Position numbers and translations under genes: made by a program
In this document: positions 8,504-11,715 of the stretch, one piece after another
Position numbering within the stretch: position 1 is the stretch's first letter
Layout: each line of letters begins with the position of its first letter
Source of the DNA: Chromatiales bacterium
GTDB taxonomy: Bacteria; Pseudomonadota; Gammaproteobacteria; JACCYU01
Reading direction: 5' to 3'
Length of the DNA: 11,715 nucleotides
NCBI GenBank assembly: GCA_031177845.1
Contig: JAPSGG010000014.1
Span: 1-11,715, forward strand
Notes under the pieces: model-generated
The model's input: only the letters and a program-made list of their open reading frames with translations
Told to the model about the DNA's origin: nothing
Databases searched by the model: none

Positions 8504-9577
8504 TCAGGCGACGGCTCTCAAGATCAGTGCCTTGATCTCTTCAAGCCTGGGTTCGACCGCCGTGAGCGGCTTCCGGCTTTGTTGGATTGCGACATCGGGA
8601 TCCTTAAGCCCGTGACCGGTTAAGGTACATACGATCTTCGCGCCTTGCGGAATCTTGCCCCGACTGACGTCGCGCATAGCGCCCGCCAGGGAGATCGCCG
8701 AGGCTGGCTCGCAGAACACGCCCTCGCGGGAGGCCAAGAGCTTCTGGGCAGCGAGGATTTCCTCATCGCTACATTCATCGAACCAGCCCCCTGATTCTTC
8801 CCTGGCCATCCAGGCCTGCTTCCAGCTTTGCGGATGTCCTATGCGGATGGCGGTGGCCACGGTGTCAGGTTTATCCACCATCTCTCCGCGGATGAACGGG
8901 TTGGCGCCGGTTGCCTGGTAGCCGACCATCACCGGCCTTGTTGCGACAACCCCGATCTGCTGATATTCGCTGTAGCCCATCCAGTGCGCCGTGATATTGC
9001 CCGCATTGCCCACGGGAATGCAGTGATAATCCGGTGCGCGGCCTAATTCCTCCACGATCTCGAAGGCGGCGGTCTTCTGCCCCTGCAGGCGGTAGGGGTT
9101 GATGGAATTGACGATGGTCACAGACAGGTGCTCCGCGGCTTGCCTGACCAGGCGCATGCCGTCGTCAAAATTGCCTTTGATCTGAATTACCTGCGCCCCG
9201 TGCATCATTGCCTGGGCCAGCTTGCCTAGCGCGATCTTGCCTTCCGGGATCAGCACGAAGGCCTGAATGCCGGCGCGCGCCGCGTAAGCGGCGGCCGAGG
9301 CCGAGGTATTGCCGGTCGAGGCGCAGATGATTGCCATGCTGCCCTCTTCCACCGCCTTGGTCACCGCCAGCGTCATGCCCCGGTCCTTGAATGAGCAGGT
9401 CGGATTCAGACCCTCGTATTTGACGTAGATGTCGACTCCTCGCTCCCGCGAGATGTGGCTCAAGCGGACCAGGGGCGTGTTGCCCTCGCCCAGGCTGATG
9501 ATGCGCGTGTCATCGTGTACCGGCAGGTGGTCACGGTACCGGTTTATGATTCCTATATAACGTTGCTTGAACGACAC
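8504..9577 (-). CDS. thrC: Threonine synthase
   Basis: This PLP enzyme converts O-phospho-L-homoserine and water to threonine and phosphate, the last step of threonine synthesis. The 357-residue protein belongs to the shorter class (about 350-360 aa), not the 428-aa E. coli type. It shows SLGEGNTPLVRL (28-39), the PLP lysine Lys64 in TCSFKDRGM, ASTGNTSASAAAYAARAG (86-103), the phosphate-cup motif VGNAGNITAHW (189-199), CEPASA (289-294) and TGHGLKDP (320-327). The start chosen is GTG 9577-9575 with GAGGAG 8 nt upstream. An in-frame ATG at 9658 would add 27 residues read through the intergenic hairpin, and its purine-rich site is too close to the codon. It follows hom by 143 bp on the same strand. 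Homoserine kinase is not in the window. The gene is intact. Confidence 0.96.
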   Translation of the reverse strand: MSFKQRYIGIINRYRDHLPVHDDTRIISLGEGNTPLVRLSHISRERGVDIYVKYEGLNPTCSFKDRGMTLAVTKAVEEGSMAIICASTGNTSASAAAYAARAGIQAFVLIPEGKIALGKLAQAMMHGAQVIQIKGNFDDGMRLVRQAAEHLSVTIVNSINPYRLQGQKTAAFEIVEELGRAPDYHCIPVGNAGNITAHWMGYSEYQQIGVVATRPVMVGYQATGANPFIRGEMVDKPDTVATAIRIGHPQSWKQAWMAREESGGWFDECSDEEILAAQKLLASREGVFCEPASAISLAGAMRDVSRGKIPQGAKIVCTLTGHGLKDPDVAIQQSRKPLTAVEPRLEEIKALILRAVA

Positions 9578-9606
9578 CGGTGGACTCCTCGGATGGTTTG
9601 CGTCGG

Positions 9607-9707
9607 GAGAGCATGAGAGCGTCCGCGCATTGGAGTGCACGCAAGGGGGAAACAGCATCTCCCCTTGGTACTCTTGTGCTCTAACGAATTTGCGGTCTCA
9701 TGCTCTC
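9607..9707. repeat. Long interrupted inverted repeat between hom and thrC
   Basis: The outer arms GAGAGCATGAGA (9607-9618) and TCTCATGCTCTC (9696-9707) are perfectly complementary over 12 bp. Further in, GAGT (9633-9636) pairs with ACTC (9670-9673), and CAAGGGG (9642-9648) pairs with CCCCTTG (9661-9667). In the hom-thrC transcript this would give one hairpin of about 101 nt, ending roughly 15 nt before the thrC ribosome-binding site. There is no U tract, so it is not a classical terminator. An attenuation, RNA-processing or mobile-repeat origin is possible. Confidence 0.65.
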
Positions 9708-9720
9708 TCACTCTCACCGC

Positions 9721-11031
9721 CTACTTCAATGTCTCCAGGCGGATCCGCGCCACTTTGGTACGGACCGCGGGAAGCCGCTCGATGCGCGCGATGGCTTGAA
9801 TCATGTTCTGTTCGACGACCTTGTGCGTCAGCAGAATGATCGGCACGTCAATCTCGCCCTCGGCTGGTTCTTTCTGCAGGATTGCCTCGATGCTGATATT
9901 GAGATCGCCCAGGATGCGGGTGATGTCGGCCAGCACACCGGGGCGGTCTTCAGCCCGCAGTCGCAGGTAGTACGCCGTCTCCACCGCCTCAATCGGCAGC
10001 ACGGGTGTATCCGAAAGCGCATCCGGCTGGAAGGCCAGGTGCGGCACGCGATTCTCCGGGTCGGCCGTCAGCGCGCGCACCACGTCCACAAGATCCGCGA
10101 CCACCGCGGAGGCCGTGGGTTCCGCGCCGGCGCCGGGGCCGTAATAGAGGGTCGGACCGACAGCATCACCCATGATCAGCACGGCGTTCATAACCCCGTC
10201 AACGTTGGCGATCAGGCGGCGATGCGGGATCAGCGTGGGATGCACCCGCAGTTCGATACCCTGGCTGGCGCGTCGCGCAATACCTAAGTGCTTGATGCGA
10301 TAACCTAGATCCCCAGCGTAGGCTACGTCTTCTGGCGTAATTTGGGTGATGCCTTCGGTGTAGACCTTATCGAACTGCAATGGAATGCCAAAGGCGATCG
10401 ATGCCAAGATCGTCAGCTTGTGCGCGGCATCGATGCCATCCACATCGAAACGAGGGTCGGCCTCGGCGTAACCCAGCGCCTGCGCCTCGGCCAATACCTC
10501 GCCGAAACTGCGGCCCTCGTCGCGCATCTCGGTGAGGATGAAATTGCCGGTACCATTGATGATACCGGCCAGCCATTGGATGGTATTGCCGGTTAGCCCC
10601 TCGCGGATGGCCTTGATGATGGGAATGCCACCCGCCACGGCCGCTTCGAACGCCACCATGACGCCGCGCTCCTGGGCGCGCGCGAAGATCTCGTTGCCGT
10701 GCAAGGCGATCAGCGCCTTGTTGGCGGTCACCACGTGCTTGCCGTTGGCGATCGCCTTGAGCACCAGCTCACGCGCCGGTTCTATGCCGCCGATCAGCTC
10801 TAGCACGATTTCCACGCGCGGATCGTCGACCACCTCGAAGGGTTCGGCCGTGAGCGGGATGCCACCCGCATCGCAGCGACGGCTGCGCCGCCGCTCGCGT
10901 ACCGCAGCGAGCACGATCTCGATTCCTCGTCCCGCTCGACGATTGATCTCGCCGGAGTTGCGCGTAAGCACACTGACGGTGCCGCAGCCGACGGTACCCA
11001 GTCCCAATAGGCCGACCTTGACCGGATTCAC
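9721..11031 (-). CDS. hom: Homoserine dehydrogenase
   Basis: This enzyme reduces aspartate semialdehyde to homoserine with NAD(P)H, at the branch point to threonine and methionine. The 436-residue protein is the monofunctional type, with no aspartokinase domain. It shows the nucleotide-binding [13 protein letters not shown] (7-19), ELIGG (78-82), [14 protein letters not shown] (96-109) with Lys105, [12 protein letters not shown] (128-139), the signature [14 protein letters not shown] (156-169), and [20 protein letters not shown] (191-210) with the acid/base Lys205. A C-terminal ACT domain (about 353-430, [20 protein letters not shown]) is the usual site of threonine feedback. The start is GTG 11031-11029, preceded by GAGGGAG at 8 nt spacing, and it overlaps the alaC stop as GTGA, so translation is probably coupled. 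thrC follows. The gene is intact. Confidence 0.97.
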   Translation of the reverse strand: MNPVKVGLLGLGTVGCGTVSVLTRNSGEINRRAGRGIEIVLAAVRERRRSRRCDAGGIPLTAEPFEVVDDPRVEIVLELIGGIEPARELVLKAIANGKHVVTANKALIALHGNEIFARAQERGVMVAFEAAVAGGIPIIKAIREGLTGNTIQWLAGIINGTGNFILTEMRDEGRSFGEVLAEAQALGYAEADPRFDVDGIDAAHKLTILASIAFGIPLQFDKVYTEGITQITPEDVAYAGDLGYRIKHLGIARRASQGIELRVHPTLIPHRRLIANVDGVMNAVLIMGDAVGPTLYYGPGAGAEPTASAVVADLVDVVRALTADPENRVPHLAFQPDALSDTPVLPIEAVETAYYLRLRAEDRPGVLADITRILGDLNISIEAILQKEPAEGEIDVPIILLTHKVVEQNMIQAIARIERLPAVRTKVARIRLETLK

Positions 11032-11715
11032 TTCGGTACTCCCTCAGAAATTCCCCCTTTATCAAGTGCGGGCCGGGGGGATTTAGCCGTGTACGCCGCC
11101 GTTGTCTGCTGCTCCTCGCGAAACATACGGCGGATACCCCGCAGCGCCTGACGCGTACGGTGCTCGTTTTCGATCAGACTGAAGCGTACATGGCTATCGC
11201 CGTACTGGCCGAAGCCGAGGCCGGGTGACACCGCAACCTTGGCATCAACGAGTAACTTCTTTGAGAACTCCAACGACCCCAGCGCGCGATACGGCTCCGG
11301 AATAGGCGCCCATACGAACATGGTGGCCTTGGGCCTTGCGACCTCCCAGCCCGCCGCATTGAGCCCGTCGCACAGCGTGTCACGCCGACGCAGGTAGGTC
11401 TTGCGGATCTCGGCAACACAATCCTGCGAACTCTCCAGCGCCGCAATAGCCGCCACCTGGATGGGCGTGAACATGCCGTAGTCCAGATACGACTTGATGC
11501 GCGCGAGCGCCGCCACAAGCCGGGCGTTGCCGCACATGAAGCCAACGCGCCAGCCGGGCATGTTATAGGTTTTGGACAACGAGTAGAATTCGACCGCGAT
11601 CTGCTTGGCGTCGGGCACCTGCAAGATTGAGGGCGCGCGATAGCCGTCGAACACGATCTCGGCGTAGGCGATGTCGTGCACGACCCAAATCTTGTGCTCG
11701 CGGGCGATGTCGATG
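11028..11715 (-). CDS. alaC: Alanine transaminase AlaC-like, 5' end outside window
   Basis: This is the C-terminal part (about 228 codons) of a class I/II PLP aminotransferase; the start lies beyond 11715. It shows [14 protein letters not shown], with the aspartate that contacts the PLP ring nitrogen; [15 protein letters not shown], with the PLP-binding lysine; and a C-terminal [21 protein letters not shown] segment whose arginine should bind the substrate carboxylate. The pattern and the position before hom and thrC match AlaC-type enzymes, which make alanine from pyruvate and glutamate; other transaminase roles remain possible. The last 18 residues or so ([18 protein letters not shown]) are encoded largely by the palindromic repeat at 11048-11084, not by family sequence. 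The TGA stop overlaps the hom GTG, so the two are probably translationally coupled. Confidence 0.88.
   Translation of the reverse strand, partial: IDIAREHKIWVVHDIAYAEIVFDGYRAPSILQVPDAKQIAVEFYSLSKTYNMPGWRVGFMCGNARLVAALARIKSYLDYGMFTPIQVAAIAALESSQDCVAEIRKTYLRRRDTLCDGLNAAGWEVARPKATMFVWAPIPEPYRALGSLEFSKKLLVDAKVAVSPGLGFGQYGDSHVRFSLIENEHRTRQALRGIRRMFREEQQTTAAYTAKSPRPALDKGGISEGVPK
11048..11084. repeat. Palindromic repeat copy 2, inside the 3' end of alaC
   Basis: The arms AAATTCCCCC (11048-11057) and GGGGGGATTT (11075-11084) are complementary except for one T-G pair, around a 17-nt middle that starts with TTTATCAAG. The ends and core match the palindrome at 32-77, so the two are probably members of one family, although this copy has lost the inner AAAGGG arm. 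It lies within the alaC reading frame and ends 2 nt before the hom ribosome-binding site GAGGGAG (11039-11045). Confidence 0.6.

Noticed and set aside
9578..9658. Longer thrC starting at the ATG at 9658
   Set aside because: The purine-rich stretch abuts the ATG, the extra 27 residues are encoded by the hairpin, and the GTG at 9577 has a well-spaced GAGGAG and a family-like start.
9642..9667. CAAGGGG/CCCCTTG stem as a third copy of the window's palindromic repeat family
   Set aside because: It lacks the AAATCC outer ends and the TTT core, so similarity is limited to a G/C run; it is treated as part of the hom-thrC hairpin.
9700..10287. 195-codon plus-strand frame opposite hom
   Set aside because: It is an antisense shadow rich in His, Arg and Gln; hom is fully supported on the other strand.

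Overview
The window looks like a chromosomal housekeeping segment of a GC-rich, free-living proteobacterium, most likely a non-enterobacterial gammaproteobacterium. Three things support this. The ftsK / trxB / aat neighbourhood matches the gammaproteobacterial arrangement (in E. coli: lolA-ftsK-lrp, then divergent trxB, cydDC, aat). There is a COG3146-type acyltransferase next to aat. There is a phasin-like gene, which suggests polyhydroxyalkanoate storage. This placement rests on remembered gene orders, not on a search.

Layout. Positions 1-144 hold a palindromic repeat that also looks like the ftsK terminator. A minus-strand block follows: ald (alanine dehydrogenase), then ftsK (chromosome translocase, TTG start). 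Divergent from ald is trxB (thioredoxin reductase), whose leader contains several small perfect hairpins. A methionine-rich phasin-like gene converges on trxB and is divergent from a COG3146 N-acyltransferase gene. That gene is followed on the plus strand by aat (leucyl/phenylalanyl-tRNA-protein transferase, GTG start) and by a short lipoprotein of the Wza/EpsA polysaccharide-export family. The usual aat partners ate and infA are absent. Positions 8504-11715 hold a minus-strand amino-acid operon: alaC (5' end outside the window), hom and thrC. alaC overlaps hom by a GTGA. hom and thrC are separated by 143 bp containing a roughly 100-bp interrupted inverted repeat.

How the genes work together. 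alaC-hom-thrC links transamination with the homoserine-to-threonine branch, though no homoserine kinase gene is present in the window. ald interconverts alanine and pyruvate. trxB supplies reduced thioredoxin. aat feeds the N-end-rule degradation pathway. ftsK acts in division and chromosome segregation. The export lipoprotein and the phasin-like protein are isolated representatives of surface-polysaccharide and storage-polymer functions.

I do not see an exotic multi-gene system such as CRISPR, an insertion sequence, a toxin-antitoxin pair, a defence island or a phage. The non-routine signals are non-coding: one palindromic repeat family present at both ends of the window, with one copy coding for the C-terminal tail of AlaC; the large hairpin between hom and thrC; and the trxB leader hairpins.
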